Shown here: positions 54,402-64,000 of the stretch, piece after piece
How positions within the stretch are numbered: the first letter of the stretch is position 1
How the letters are laid out: each line of letters opens with the position of its first letter
NCBI RefSeq assembly: GCF_001424665.1
Contig: NZ_LMQS01000002.1
Location: 496,001-560,000, forward strand
Source of the DNA: Methylophilus sp. Leaf416
Lineage (GTDB): Bacteria; Pseudomonadota; Gammaproteobacteria; Burkholderiales; Methylophilaceae
DNA: 64,000 bases
Direction: 5' to 3'
The notes under the pieces: model-generated
Database searches by the model: none
What the model was told of the DNA's origin: nothing
What the model saw: only the letters and a program-made list of their open reading frames with translations
Program-made: the position numbers and the translations under genes

Positions 54402-55412
54402 TCAGGCAATCAACGCGGCAATTCTCCGTGCACACTCCGGCGCCATCGTCACCCCATAGCGAAAATGCCCGGTATTCAAATACAAATTCTCAATCTGCGG
54501 ATGCCGTCCTATCATCGGGATATTATGCGGCGTTCCCGGCCGCAACCCACTCCAGTGTTTGATAATCGGCTGTCCACGCAATTCTGGCAATATTGCCTCT
54601 GCCTTCGCCTGCATTTCTAGCCGCATGCTCTCGGTCACACCTGTATCAAAACCGACATCCTCAAGGCTACTGCCAGCCAGCAAGTGGCCATCCGCACGTT
54701 GCAGCATATAAAAACCATTCCGGTAAACAATATGTGGCAACAAGCCAGGTTGCATTTGGTATAGCAGCATCTGTCCGCGCATGGGTTTGATATCCAGCGA
54801 GAGGGCAGTCTGTTTAAGCAACTCAAAGCTCCAGGCGCCTGAAGTGATTACGTAGGTATCCGCGTACAAGGTTTCACCTTCAGTAGTTTTCCAGCCACTG
54901 ATAGGCAATTGCCCTTCTTGCAATGGCATTAAACGGGTTTGCTCACGTAACTTGACGCCGTGTTTAATCAACCAGGCTTTCAGGGATTGCAACAGGCGAG
55001 GATTACGGATTTGTATCACTTCAGGGATCAGCAGGTTTTCGCCATGTGCCTCTACTGCCAGGCCAAATTTGCTACACCATGCCAGTGCCAGTTCGCGCTC
55101 AAAGGATGGCTGAATCAACATGCCACTTTGAATACATTCAGGATCAATGCCGGTTTCTGCAAACAACTCGGCGCTGACTGCTGGGTAAGCCCTGGCACCG
55201 GCCAGTGCTAATTCGTTGACCACATCCTGGTAAAACCATGGCAACAGCGGAAACGCGATACCCGCCCCGGCCCAGGAGGATTCCCCAGACGTTTGCGCGG
55301 CGATAACATTACGCTCTACCACCGTGACTTCATGACCTTGCTTGCGCAATTGCATGGCGGTCAAACAGCCGACAATGCCGCCGCCCACAACTAATACCGA
55401 AGTGTTTGCCAT
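54402..55412 (-). CDS. thiO: FAD-dependent amine oxidase, ThiO/glycine-oxidase type
   Basis: The 336-residue product is a DAO-family flavoprotein: the FAD-binding VLVVGGGIVGCLTAMQLRKQG at the N-terminus, SSWAGAGIAFPLLPWFY, and the C-terminal WSGLRPGTPHNIPMIGRHP. ThiO oxidises glycine to iminoglycine for thiazole synthesis; D-amino-acid dehydrogenases are the main alternative. No thi genes are adjacent, so the name is by resemblance. Genes on either side are unrelated. Confidence 0.82.
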   Translation of the reverse strand: MANTSVLVVGGGIVGCLTAMQLRKQGHEVTVVERNVIAAQTSGESSWAGAGIAFPLLPWFYQDVVNELALAGARAYPAVSAELFAETGIDPECIQSGMLIQPSFERELALAWCSKFGLAVEAHGENLLIPEVIQIRNPRLLQSLKAWLIKHGVKLREQTRLMPLQEGQLPISGWKTTEGETLYADTYVITSGAWSFELLKQTALSLDIKPMRGQMLLYQMQPGLLPHIVYRNGFYMLQRADGHLLAGSSLEDVGFDTGVTESMRLEMQAKAEAILPELRGQPIIKHWSGLRPGTPHNIPMIGRHPQIENLYLNTGHFRYGVTMAPECARRIAALIA

Positions 55413-55528
55413 TAAAGAATTTTCAGGAAAAAAAGCGTATGTCTAACAGTGGATTAAATAGGAATTAAATTAAACAGGCTGCAGACTTTACACTGTTAGC
55501 AGCCTGCTTGAAATCAGGAGTGGATTTT

Positions 55529-57505
55529 CTAGGGTTTGCGGCCGGAAATCAAATAGACTTCCATGGCGATCAGGGCGGCATTACTGCCCAGCAATACCAG
55601 CACATCACCTTCGTTCAGCACGATATCACCGCGCGGGACGATAGGTTCCGGCATGTTAGGGCGGCGTAGCTGTTTAACCTCGACCGCAAAATCTTCAAAC
55701 GGAACATGATCCAGCCGTAAGCCATGCGCATAGAAATTTTTATACATTTCCACCGAATGCAGTTGTGGCAAAGAGGCGGTAGACGCATCGGCATCGCTGA
55801 CACCGCGGAAATAACCCTTGAACATTTTGTAACGTTCTTCTCGGAACAGACGGATCCGTTTGACCACCCGATTTAGCGGCACACCCAGGGTAACCAGGGC
55901 ATGCGAAGCTAACATCAGGCTGCCTTCGAGAATTTCCGGCACCACTTCAGCGGCACCGGCGGCGCGCAACTCATCCATCTCGCTGTCATCATGCGTGCGC
56001 ACAATCACCGGCAGGTTAGGATGGCGTTCCTTGATTACATCCAGCACCTTCATGGAGGCACGTGTTTCGGCATAGCTGATAATCACGGCCTTGGCACGAC
56101 CCAGGCCAGCGGCTTCCATCACTGAACGCCTGCTGGCATCACCATAAATCACGTTTTCACCGGCAGACGCGGCTTCCTGCACGCGGCTGGCATCCATATC
56201 CAGGGCAACATAGGGAATATTTTCTTCACGCAGAAAACGACCCAGATACTGACCGCTACGGCCATAGCCACAAATAATAACGTGACCACTTAATTCCTGG
56301 CTGTGCTCCTGGATAGTGTCAACGCCTTTGATGCTATTGCGGGTATAGCTTTTTACCAGGTAACGCGCGATACGGCCGTTGTACTGAATAATAAATGGCG
56401 CCACCAGCATCGAAAGTATGGCCACGGACAACACCAGTTGCAGGGCCTCTCCATCGATCAGGCGCGTTTGCAAGCCCAGAGCCAGAATCACAAAAGTAAA
56501 TTCACCTGCCTGGCCCAGGATAATGCCGGTACGCACACCCACCCCCATCTCAAAACCATAGAATTTAGTCAGGAAAGCAATCAGGGCTATTTTGAACATC
56601 AGGTAAACCGCAAGCAACACAACGATCAAGCCTGCATGTTCAAGAATGACCCTGACATCCAGCAGCATACCGACACTGATAAAGAACAAGCCGAGCAGAA
56701 TATCGCGGAAAGGCGCGATATCCGACTCCACCTGGTAGCGGAACTTGGTTTCTGAGATCAGCATGCCAGCGACAAAGGCACCCAGTGCGAAAGATAGACC
56801 GGCAAAATTGGTGGCCGCCGACATGAGCAAGGTCACCATCAGCACGTTTAATACAAACAGTTCGCGTGAACGCTGTTTGGCTACCAGCTCAAACCAGAAG
56901 TTGAGGATATTTTTACCAAATTTGAATAACAGGAATAGCAGGACTGAAGATTTCAACAATGTCAGTCCAAGCACATCCAGCCAGTTATTACTGTGCGCAC
57001 CCAATGTTTGAATCAGCACCAGAATTGGAATCACTGCCAGATCCTGGAATAACAATACCCCGATACTCAAACGTCCATGACGTGAGCTGAGGTCCACACG
57101 TTCCATCAGGATTTTTGAAACGATTGCAGTGGATGACATTGTCAACGCTGCACCGATAATAAAGGCAGTGGTCAGGCTTAACCCGGCCATTTTGCCAAGC
57201 AACAGGCTGACAACCAGCGTGAGAATCACTTGCCCGCCACCCAGGCCAAAAAGGGTTTTACGCATGGCATATAGCTTGGGCAGGCTGAATTCCAGGCCTA
57301 TGCTAAACATCAGGAACACAATGCCGAATTCAGCTACCTGGCGACCGGTTTCTTCATCCTCGAGCAGGCCCAATGTGTGCGGACCGAGGACGATGCCGAT
57401 CATAAAGTAAGCCAGTATTGCCGGCAGTCCCAATATGCGGAACAAACCGACGGCAAATACCGAACTGGTGAGCAATAAAAGTAAATGGATTAGGGAGTCA
57501 AACAT
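55529..57505 (-). CDS. monovalent cation:proton antiporter-2 (KefB/KefC type) with RCK domain
   Basis: The 658-residue product has twelve or so membrane helices of the CPA2 type (LGLPAILAYFMIGIVLGPHTLG, FSIGLEFSLPKLYAM). A TrkA-N nucleotide-binding domain follows (HVIICGYGRSGQYLGRFL, YGDASRRSVMEAAGL). A C-terminal TrkA-C domain ends the protein (GDIVLNEGDVLVLLGS). It should exchange K+ for H+ across the inner membrane, gated by a nucleotide or thiol ligand. The specific Kef ligand residues cannot be checked here. It is divergent from kdsD. Confidence 0.92.
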   Translation of the reverse strand: MFDSLIHLLLLLTSSVFAVGLFRILGLPAILAYFMIGIVLGPHTLGLLEDEETGRQVAEFGIVFLMFSIGLEFSLPKLYAMRKTLFGLGGGQVILTLVVSLLLGKMAGLSLTTAFIIGAALTMSSTAIVSKILMERVDLSSRHGRLSIGVLLFQDLAVIPILVLIQTLGAHSNNWLDVLGLTLLKSSVLLFLLFKFGKNILNFWFELVAKQRSRELFVLNVLMVTLLMSAATNFAGLSFALGAFVAGMLISETKFRYQVESDIAPFRDILLGLFFISVGMLLDVRVILEHAGLIVVLLAVYLMFKIALIAFLTKFYGFEMGVGVRTGIILGQAGEFTFVILALGLQTRLIDGEALQLVLSVAILSMLVAPFIIQYNGRIARYLVKSYTRNSIKGVDTIQEHSQELSGHVIICGYGRSGQYLGRFLREENIPYVALDMDASRVQEAASAGENVIYGDASRRSVMEAAGLGRAKAVIISYAETRASMKVLDVIKERHPNLPVIVRTHDDSEMDELRAAGAAEVVPEILEGSLMLASHALVTLGVPLNRVVKRIRLFREERYKMFKGYFRGVSDADASTASLPQLHSVEMYKNFYAHGLRLDHVPFEDFAVEVKQLRRPNMPEPIVPRGDIVLNEGDVLVLLGSNAALIAMEVYLISGRKP

Positions 57506-57736
57506 GCAAAAATTCTAAGCAACTAATTAAAACCACTGATTTAGACCACATTGCCGATATACAGAGAATACGCCGCTTGTGGTCGTTAATTTATTATAAA
57601 ACCGGATTATGTCAGCTTAATTATGCCGCCACAAAACTTTTGTTCAATGCAAAAAATGTGCCTGATATTAAAAAAACGGTAAAAAAGCCTAGATTCGCTT
57701 TCTTGCCGGGGCTGTCACTTGCTATACTTAGTGACC

Positions 57737-58738
57737 ATGAGTATAGCAAAATCAGGTGTCAAACTTGCTGAAAGTTCTGGCATCGTAGAAAAAGCGCGCA
57801 ATGTGTTATTGCACGAAGCAGATGAGATCCGCCAGCTGGCCGGACGCCTGGGCGCTGAGTTCGAAGCTGCGGTCCATATGATTCTTGACTGCCGCGGCCG
57901 TATTGTTGTCACCGGCATGGGGAAATCCGGCCACATCGGCGGCAAAATTGCAGCTACACTCGCCAGCACAGGGACCCCAGCATTTTTTATGCATGCGGCT
58001 GAAGCCAGCCATGGCGACCTCGGCATGATTACCGCAGAAGATGTGGTCATTGCGCTTTCCAACTCGGGCGAGAGTGATGAAATCATCAATATTCTGCCTG
58101 CTATCCGTCGCATTGGCGCCCGTATTCTCAGCATTACCGGCACCCAAGATTCAACCTTATCGCGTGAATCGGAAGTACATTTAAGTGCTGCAGTTGGTCA
58201 TGAAGCCTGCCCGCTAGGCCTGGCACCGACCGCGAGCACCACCGCGGCACTGGCTTTGGGCGATGCACTGGCGTTATGCGTGCTTGACCTGCGCGAATTT
58301 ACTGCCGAAGACTTCGCCCGTTCGCACCCCGGGGGTAGTCTTGGCCGCCGGTTACTGGTCAGGATTAAAGATGTGATGCGCACTGGCGATGCTATTCCAA
58401 GTATCAGTGAAAAAGCCACTGTGCAGCAAGCAATCCAGGAAATCACCAGCAAAGGCATGGGGTTTACTGCCATTGTGAATGCTGAACAAAAACCGACCGG
58501 TATATTTACTGATGGCGACCTAAGACGCCTGTTCGTACAGGGACTCACGGATCACCAGGCGCCTATTTTAAATGTGATGAGCAAGCAGCCCCGACTGTTG
58601 GGTACCCAGCAAATGGCCGTTGAAGCAGTCAGTTTGATGGAGCAGCACAGAATCAATGGTTTTCTGGCCGTGAATGAACAACAGCAACTGGTAGGCGCAT
58701 TTAATATGCATGACTTGCTCAAGGCGAAAGTCGTTTAG
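57737..58738 (+). CDS. kdsD: D-arabinose 5-phosphate isomerase KdsD (KpsF/GutQ family)
   Basis: KdsD makes A5P, the first precursor of Kdo in LPS. The 333-residue product from ATG 57737 has the SIS domain (VTGMGKSGHIGGKIAATLAS, ALSNSGESDEI) and a C-terminal pair of CBS domains (VQQAIQEITSKGMGFTAIVN; AVSLMEQHRINGFLAVNE). The preceding TTG in frame is not needed. It heads kdsD-lptC-lptA-lptB-rpoN; no kdsC lies between it and lptC. Confidence 0.96.
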   Translation: MSIAKSGVKLAESSGIVEKARNVLLHEADEIRQLAGRLGAEFEAAVHMILDCRGRIVVTGMGKSGHIGGKIAATLASTGTPAFFMHAAEASHGDLGMITAEDVVIALSNSGESDEIINILPAIRRIGARILSITGTQDSTLSRESEVHLSAAVGHEACPLGLAPTASTTAALALGDALALCVLDLREFTAEDFARSHPGGSLGRRLLVRIKDVMRTGDAIPSISEKATVQQAIQEITSKGMGFTAIVNAEQKPTGIFTDGDLRRLFVQGLTDHQAPILNVMSKQPRLLGTQQMAVEAVSLMEQHRINGFLAVNEQQQLVGAFNMHDLLKAKVV

Positions 58739-58759
58739 GCAGACTAGTAGAGATTACAC

Positions 58760-59407
58760 ATGCTTAAATATCCGATTCTGCTGCCGATTGGTTTGATGCT
58801 GTTTTTGGCACTGCTGACTTTTTGGATTAACCAAACAGTGCAAGAGCAAGCGGCGCGCGTGACTGGTCTGAGCCGTCATGCGCCCGATTACATGCTGTAT
58901 AACTTTGTCAGCACGCGCACCGATGCGACTGGAAAAACAAAATATGTGCTGGCTGCTGCGCAGATGCGCCACTACCCGGATAGTGACCACACTGAACTGG
59001 ACAGGCCACGTTTTACCCAGTTTGGACAAGAGTCGCCATACACACAGATTCACGGTCAGCGCGGCAAAATATTCGGCAATGGTAAACTGGTGGAGTTTGA
59101 CAAACAGGTCAAAGTGATTCGCCAGGCCACGGCTGAAAAAGGTGAAATGCAAATGCTTACCGAGAAGTTATTCGTAGAGCCGGATACGGATATTGCTTAT
59201 ACCGATTTGCCCGTCACTATCCATCAGAAACCGGCGACAGTGATTACCGGTACTGGTATGCGTTTTGATAAAAAATCGGAAACCATGCAATTATTTAACC
59301 GGGTGCATGTTCATTATGAGCGAGCGCCCGATGCAGCACCCACAAAGGCTGTGGTCAAGCCAGCTAAAAGCGGCACCAGCAATAATACAAGTACTAAGAG
59401 TCGATGA
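58760..59407 (+). CDS. lptC: LPS export protein LptC
   Basis: LptC is the inner-membrane-anchored periplasmic relay between LptB2FG and LptA. The 215-residue product has one N-terminal membrane helix (ILLPIGLMLFLALLTFWIN) and a beta-jellyroll domain (ATGKTKYVLAAAQMRHYPDSD; GNGKLVEFDKQVKVI). The tail is Lys/Ser-rich. It follows kdsD by 21 nt and is upstream of lptA. Confidence 0.9.
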   Translation: MLKYPILLPIGLMLFLALLTFWINQTVQEQAARVTGLSRHAPDYMLYNFVSTRTDATGKTKYVLAAAQMRHYPDSDHTELDRPRFTQFGQESPYTQIHGQRGKIFGNGKLVEFDKQVKVIRQATAEKGEMQMLTEKLFVEPDTDIAYTDLPVTIHQKPATVITGTGMRFDKKSETMQLFNRVHVHYERAPDAAPTKAVVKPAKSGTSNNTSTKSR

Positions 59408-59422
59408 TTCTGGAGAGATGAG

Positions 59423-60082
59423 TTGAAAACGCGCACGCAATTATTTTATGTTACCTGCCTGATGCTGGGCACGCTATGCTCAGCTACCGGTTGGGCTGAG
59501 GAGTCAGATCGTGACCAGCCGATAGAGCTGGAAGCCGATACCGTCAGCGTCAACGATGCGAAAAAAATCAGCGTCTATACCGGTAATGTGATCCTGAACC
59601 AGGGTACTTTGCAAATCAAGGCCGACAAGATGATAGTACGTGAAGACCAGGATGGCTTCCAGCATAGCACTTGTACCGGCACTCCTAGCACGCCAACCAC
59701 ATTTAAACAGAAACGCACCGGCAAAAATGAGTGGATGCAAGGCAGTGGTCAGCGCATTGAATACAATGCCCGCATGGATAAAGTGCAACTGTATACCAAT
59801 GCCTGGGTCAAACGTGGCGAAGACGTAGTGACGGGTGATTACATCAGTTATGACGCCAATGCCGAATATGCAGAAGTGATTGGTGGCACTAAAGCAAACC
59901 CGAATGGCACCGCCAACAGCCGCGTGAAAGCTACCATACAGCCAAAAAACAAAACAACCCCGCCAGTGTTAGATAACAAATCTAATACCCAACAAGGGTT
60001 GCGGATGAATCGCTCGTTGCAGTTAAGGACTGAACCGGTACCCGATGCACCTGAAAACGGATCCAAGAAAGAATCACAGTAA
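59423..60082 (+). CDS. lptA: LPS transport periplasmic protein LptA
   Basis: LptA oligomers bridge the periplasm for LPS transport. The product starts at a TTG (59423), 5 nt after GGAGAG; the nearby ATG at 59418 is closed by a stop. It has a signal peptide ([14 protein letters not shown]) and the OstA beta-jellyroll ([37 protein letters not shown]). The C-terminal 40 residues are low-complexity and longer than in E. coli. Total length is 219. Confidence 0.93.
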   Translation: MKTRTQLFYVTCLMLGTLCSATGWAEESDRDQPIELEADTVSVNDAKKISVYTGNVILNQGTLQIKADKMIVREDQDGFQHSTCTGTPSTPTTFKQKRTGKNEWMQGSGQRIEYNARMDKVQLYTNAWVKRGEDVVTGDYISYDANAEYAEVIGGTKANPNGTANSRVKATIQPKNKTTPPVLDNKSNTQQGLRMNRSLQLRTEPVPDAPENGSKKESQ

Positions 60083-60093
60083 AGACTGGCAAT

Positions 60094-60840
60094 ATGCAAA
60101 CAACCGTTTCTCCAGACAACAGCCATTTGTGCGTCAGCCATTTAAAAAAAACCTATCAGGGCCGTACCGTCGTCAGAAACACCACGCTTGATTTGCACAG
60201 TGGTGAAGTGATCGGATTACTGGGCCCGAATGGTGCAGGCAAAACCACTAGCTTCTACATGATTGTTGGCCTGGTGGCATTGGATGACGGCCGTATCACC
60301 CTGGATGGTACCGATGTTAGCCACGCCCCCATGCATGAGCGTGCGCGTATGGGTCTGGCCTATCTGCCGCAGGAAGCCTCCATTTTTCGCAAGATGTCTG
60401 TGACCGATAATATTCTGTCGATACTGGAAACCCGTCCTTATACCGCTGAACAGCGTGAAGCCAAACTGGAATCATTGCTGGATCAGCTACATATCCAGCA
60501 TATCCGCAATAGCCAGGCTGTCAGTTTGTCGGGGGGTGAGCGCCGCCGGGTTGAAATCGCGCGTTGCCTAGCCACTGACCCGAAATTTATTCTGCTGGAT
60601 GAGCCATTTGCCGGGATTGACCCGATTGCGGTGATCGAGATCCAGAAAATTATCCGTTACCTCAGCAGCCAGAATATAGGCATTTTAATCACAGACCATA
60701 ACGTGCGTGAAACGCTGGATATATGTGACCGCGCTTATATTGTGAATGAAGGCGCCATTTTTGCCGCGGGTACGCCGGATGAGATCATCCAGAACGAAGG
60801 TGTACGTGAAGTATATCTGGGCAAAAACTTTAGGCTGTAA
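60094..60840 (+). CDS. lptB: LPS export ABC transporter ATPase LptB
   Basis: LptB powers LPS extraction from the inner membrane. The 248-residue product has Walker [12 protein letters not shown]-loop [18 protein letters not shown], signature [15 protein letters not shown], Walker [14 protein letters not shown] and H-loop TDHNVRETL. The order lptA-lptB-rpoN is conserved. Confidence 0.98.
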   Translation: MQTTVSPDNSHLCVSHLKKTYQGRTVVRNTTLDLHSGEVIGLLGPNGAGKTTSFYMIVGLVALDDGRITLDGTDVSHAPMHERARMGLAYLPQEASIFRKMSVTDNILSILETRPYTAEQREAKLESLLDQLHIQHIRNSQAVSLSGGERRRVEIARCLATDPKFILLDEPFAGIDPIAVIEIQKIIRYLSSQNIGILITDHNVRETLDICDRAYIVNEGAIFAAGTPDEIIQNEGVREVYLGKNFRL

Positions 60841-60846
60841 TTTGTT

Positions 60847-62394
60847 ATGAAGCAAAATCTGCAATTACGCATGTCGCAAAACCTGGCTCTGACGCCGCAG
60901 TTGCAGCAGTCTATCCGTCTGTTGCAATTGTCGACGCTGGAACTTAACCAGGAGCTGGAAGCCATCTTGCAGGAAAATCCTTTACTGGAAATGGCTGACA
61001 ATGAAGAAGGCGAGTTTGAAGATAACACGCCCGAAACACCGTTGCAGGCTCAGGCTGAAGTGGAAGATGCCAGTTCATTTGACGTTGCCATTCAACAGGA
61101 TATTTCTTCGCCAGCCGATACTTTGCGTGAAGAATTACGGGATGACCTTAGCGGTAACGAAGGCGAATTACCCAACCTTAATGAAGAATTCACACCGCCG
61201 GAATTTGAAGATGATTATGGCGAATTTGGCAGTACCAGCAATTGGGACGAAGCAGGCCGCAACAATAATGACGATGAAGACGGCGATTTCTCCCGCCAGG
61301 ATGCCAGCAGCATAAGCTTGCGTGAGCACCTCATAGACCAGATCCAGCTGGCGCATTTATCGCACCGTGATATGAGCCTGGTTAAACTGCTGCTCGACAG
61401 CATTAATGATGACGGCTATCTCGAACAGGATCTGCAGGAAGTCGTTGAAAACCTGCCGCTTGAACTTGAAGTGGACTTGCTTGAACTGGAGACCGCACTC
61501 AAGCTGATCCAGAATCTCGATCCCATCGGCATAGGCGCACGCGATTTGCGTGAATGCCTGTTATTGCAACTTAATGCCTTGCCTGCTGATACGCCCTACC
61601 TGAAAACCGCCATTGCACTTGTAAAAGACCACCTGGCACTGCTTGCCAATAAAGATTTTGTGAAGCTGCGCAAACAATTGAGTTGCGATGAAGCTTCACT
61701 CAAAGGCGCGCAACAACTAATCCGCCAGCAAAACCCGAGGCCGGGTAGCGAATTTTCCAATTTCAGCCACGATCATTTTATCCAGCATGATGTGGTGGTC
61801 AAAAAAATCAAAGGCATCTGGGTGGCAACCCTGAATGACGGCGTGATCCCTAAATTGCGCATCAACCAGATGTATGCCGACATCCTTAAACGTAATCGTG
61901 AGAGTTCCGGCCAGTATCTGCAAAGCCAGATGCAGGAAGCCAAATGGATGATCAAGAATATCCAGCAACGCTTCTCGACCATATTGCGCGTATCGCAAGC
62001 AATTGTGGATAGGCAGCGCAACTTTTTTGAGCACGGTGACATTGCCATGCGCCCGCTGGTATTACGTGAGATTGCTGAAGAACTCGAATTGCACGAAAGC
62101 ACCATTTCCAGGGTGACTACGCATAAGTACATGCTCACACCACGTGGCGTCTATGAACTGAAATACTTCTTCGGCAGCTCGGTTGCGACAGATGCTGGTG
62201 GTTCCTGCTCGGCGACGGCGATCCGAGCACTGATCAAACAGATGGTCGCAGAAGAAAACGTCAAAAAACCATTATCAGATAATCAGATTACCGACACCCT
62301 GGCACAACAGGGCATTGTGGTAGCGCGCCGGACCATTGCCAAATATCGTGAATCATTGAGCATTCCACCCGCCAATTTGCGTAAGTCACTTTAA
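60847..62394 (+). CDS. rpoN: RNA polymerase sigma-54 factor RpoN
   Basis: RpoN directs transcription from -24/-12 promoters and needs AAA+ activators such as the PilR-type protein at 33648. The 515-residue product has the Gln/Leu-rich region I (LRMSQNLALTPQLQQSIRLLQ) and an acidic region II. The core- and DNA-binding regions follow, with the RpoN box VARRTIAKYRESL at the C-terminus. It is 6 nt after lptB. The hpf gene often found downstream is absent here. Confidence 0.98.
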   Translation: MKQNLQLRMSQNLALTPQLQQSIRLLQLSTLELNQELEAILQENPLLEMADNEEGEFEDNTPETPLQAQAEVEDASSFDVAIQQDISSPADTLREELRDDLSGNEGELPNLNEEFTPPEFEDDYGEFGSTSNWDEAGRNNNDDEDGDFSRQDASSISLREHLIDQIQLAHLSHRDMSLVKLLLDSINDDGYLEQDLQEVVENLPLELEVDLLELETALKLIQNLDPIGIGARDLRECLLLQLNALPADTPYLKTAIALVKDHLALLANKDFVKLRKQLSCDEASLKGAQQLIRQQNPRPGSEFSNFSHDHFIQHDVVVKKIKGIWVATLNDGVIPKLRINQMYADILKRNRESSGQYLQSQMQEAKWMIKNIQQRFSTILRVSQAIVDRQRNFFEHGDIAMRPLVLREIAEELELHESTISRVTTHKYMLTPRGVYELKYFFGSSVATDAGGSCSATAIRALIKQMVAEENVKKPLSDNQITDTLAQQGIVVARRTIAKYRESLSIPPANLRKSL

Positions 62395-62415
62395 AACGCA
62401 ATCTCTATCTTTCAG

Positions 62416-62440
62416 AAAAAAGCCGCTAAGAAGCGGCCTT
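62416..62440. terminator. terminator between rpoN and tyrS
   Basis: GCCGCT (62422-62427) pairs with AGCGGC (62432-62437) around an AAGA loop, with A-run before and T-run after. It serves both convergent genes. Confidence 0.75.
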
Positions 62441-62458
62441 TTACTTTCAAGCAGTTAA

Positions 62459-63697
62459 TTACTTAATGGTTATTTTGGCGAACTTGCGTTTGCCAACTTG
62501 GGCCACCACCACGCCTTTTTCCAATTGCTGATTTTTGTCTTCCACTTTTACGCTATCCAGTTTCACGCCACCTTGTTGAATAGCACGCATCGCTTCACTG
62601 GTGCTTTCTACCAGGCCAGCCAGTTTCAGTAACTGGCTGATACCAATACTCTCGCCTTCAATAGCCACTTCCACTTCCGGCACATCATCAGGGATACCAC
62701 CTTTGGCGCGCGTCTGGAAATCTGCCAGTGCTTTTTCTGCTGCTGCCTGACCGTGGAATCGGGCTACGATTTCCTGCGCAAAACCTACCTTGATATTACG
62801 CGGGTTTTCGCCACCGGCAACTTGCGCCTTCCATTCGGCGATGGTTTCCAATGAGGCAAAAGACAGCAAATCAATATAGCGCCACATCAGCGTGTCGGAG
62901 ACAGACATGATTTTGGCAAAAATTAATTCGGGTGCCTCGCTGATACCAATATAGTTGCCCAGCGATTTGGACATTTTATTAACGCCATCAAGACCTTCCA
63001 GCAATGGCATCATCAGCACACACTGCTGCGCCATTCCTGCCTGCTTCTGCAACTCGCGGCCCATCAGCAAATTAAATTTTTGATCGGTGCCGCCCAACTC
63101 CAGATCGGACTGCAAGGCGACAGAATCGTAGCCCTGTAACAACGGGTATAAAAACTCGTGAATCGCAATCGGCTGATTACCTTTGAAACGCTTGGAAAAA
63201 TCATCACGCTCCAACATACGCGCCACAGTATGGCTGGCAGCCAGTTTAATCATGCCAGCTGCACCAAGCTCGCTCAACCATTTGGAGTTGAACACAATTT
63301 CAGTCTTAGCCGGATCCAGGATTTTGAATACTTGCTCTGAGTAAGTGTCCGCATTGATTTTGACCTGCTCTACCGTAAGCGGCGGGCGGGTAGTGCTTTT
63401 ACCAGTGGGATCACCTATCATGCCGGTGAAGTCACCGATCAGGAATAAGATCTGGTGACCAAGATCCTGCAACTGGCGCAATTTATTGATAAGTACCGTA
63501 TGGCCTAAATGAAGATCAGGTGCGGTTGGGTCAAAACCTGCCTTGATGCGCAGTGGCTTACCGGTTTTGAGCTTTTCAACCAATTCTTGCTCGATCAGCA
63601 ATTCATCCGCACCGCGTTTGATAATAGCCAGTGCTTTGGCAATCTCGGGGGAAATTTCCGTGCTGATCGCCTCGGCTGAAGGTTTTGAGTCTGTCAT
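62459..63697 (-). CDS. tyrS: tyrosine--tRNA ligase
   Basis: TyrRS charges tRNA with tyrosine. The 412-residue product is the class I form with [16 protein letters not shown] (HIGH motif) and [11 protein letters not shown] (KMSKS). The S4 domain ends the protein ([20 protein letters not shown]). It starts [15 protein letters not shown]. It is divergent from anmK, the usual pairing. Confidence 0.98.
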   Translation of the reverse strand: MTDSKPSAEAISTEISPEIAKALAIIKRGADELLIEQELVEKLKTGKPLRIKAGFDPTAPDLHLGHTVLINKLRQLQDLGHQILFLIGDFTGMIGDPTGKSTTRPPLTVEQVKINADTYSEQVFKILDPAKTEIVFNSKWLSELGAAGMIKLAASHTVARMLERDDFSKRFKGNQPIAIHEFLYPLLQGYDSVALQSDLELGGTDQKFNLLMGRELQKQAGMAQQCVLMMPLLEGLDGVNKMSKSLGNYIGISEAPELIFAKIMSVSDTLMWRYIDLLSFASLETIAEWKAQVAGGENPRNIKVGFAQEIVARFHGQAAAEKALADFQTRAKGGIPDDVPEVEVAIEGESIGISQLLKLAGLVESTSEAMRAIQQGGVKLDSVKVEDKNQQLEKGVVVAQVGKRKFAKITIK

Positions 63698-63826
63698 AAA
63701 TACATTTCTGTCACGCTGTTAGCGAAGATACTTCTTAACAGCATGGTTTAAATTAAAGCGGCTATTTTAACGTAATCTGGTGCATTACTGTAGGCATATC
63801 CCGCGACGATGTTACTATGTGGGCCT

Positions 63827-64000
63827 ATGATTTCACAGTCAGCAGTCCCCGATACGCGTTACTTTATTGGCATCATGTCAGGCACCAGCCTGGACGGTGT
63901 TGATGCGGCATTGGTCGCGCATACCGGTGATTGCTTTGAACAAGTTGACCAGGCATTTGTACCATATCCATCCGTCATCAAACAGGCATTGCTGGCGTTG
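63827..64000 (+). CDS. anmK: anhydro-N-acetylmuramic acid kinase, N-terminus (runs off the window)
   Basis: AnmK phosphorylates and opens anhydroMurNAc in cell-wall recycling. Only 58 codons are visible: MISQSAVPDTRYF, then the family signature IGIMSGTSLDGVDAALV. It is divergent from tyrS by 129 nt. With ampD (36378) it suggests an active recycling pathway. Confidence 0.92.
   Translation, partial: MISQSAVPDTRYFIGIMSGTSLDGVDAALVAHTGDCFEQVDQAFVPYPSVIKQALLAL

Noticed and set aside
54209-54409. 66-codon minus-strand ORF after thiO
   Set aside because: It crosses the inverted-repeat arm and the REP-like palindrome; such frames arise by chance in these repeats.
1-64000. tRNA, rRNA, CRISPR array, insertion sequence or replication origin
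   Set aside because: None was seen by eye on either strand. A tRNAscan or CRISPR-finder run could still reveal a weak case.

Overview
The window reads as ordinary chromosome of a Gram-negative betaproteobacterium, most likely a methylotroph of the Methylophilaceae. Three things support this. The gene orders are typical of betaproteobacteria (rpsU-yqeY-dnaG-rpoD; rpsP-rimM-trmD-rplS; ruvC-ruvA-ruvB-ybgC-tolQRAB-pal-cpoB-queE-queC; purM next to perM-hda; kdsD-lptCAB-rpoN). There is a full set of envelope and LPS-export genes. Two fused SoxYZ-like carriers are present, of a type usually linked to quinoprotein alcohol dehydrogenases. Base composition looks moderate and even. I saw no rRNA, tRNA, prophage, transposase or CRISPR array.

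Layout. 1-3000 (minus): macromolecular-synthesis cluster rpsU, yqeY, dnaG and the start of rpoD. 3024-6668: tsaD, plsY, folB, xerD, ogt. 6772-9098 (minus): ribosomal/tRNA-modification operon with its own sigma-70-like promoter. 9118-18830 (minus): queC/queE, then the Tol-Pal envelope machine, then the RuvABC Holliday-junction enzymes and YebC. 19192-20253 (plus): an unusual repetitive protein lacking Arg, Cys, Trp and Tyr. 20296-22747: a MarR regulator with a perfect inverted repeat around its own start site, a SnoaL-like protein, an EamA exporter and a divergent CBS-domain gene. 22854-28862: yjbQ, first SoxYZ-like carrier, VOC protein, apt, aspS, DUF502, FmdB-type zinc ribbon, a small exported-looking protein and a stand-alone GcvH-like protein. 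29054-36935: PBP7-like peptidase, an ECF sigma factor with DUF3619 and DUF3106 genes, a PilS/PilR-type two-component system, a cation antiporter and AmpD. 37152-48160: GNAT, DAACS symporter, an RsmB-type methyltransferase, two DUF3108 genes, purM, perM, hda, a CHASE3-GGDEF cyclase and a FAD oxidoreductase. 48199-53667: ahpF/ahpC, second SoxYZ-like carrier with a BepA-like M48 protease, and moaC. 53668-54401 is gene-free and holds a large imperfect inverted repeat. 54402-64000: ThiO-like oxidase, K+/H+ antiporter, kdsD-lptC-lptA-lptB-rpoN (no kdsC in between), tyrS and the start of anmK.

Most genes are housekeeping and can be named with confidence. The places worth a second look are the repetitive protein, the MarR operator-like palindromes, the two SoxYZ-like carriers, the nested inverted-repeat element at 53.8-54.2 kb, the missing kdsC, and the long Ala-rich tail on ribosomal protein bS16. 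I did not find clear evidence of a wholly new multi-gene system.
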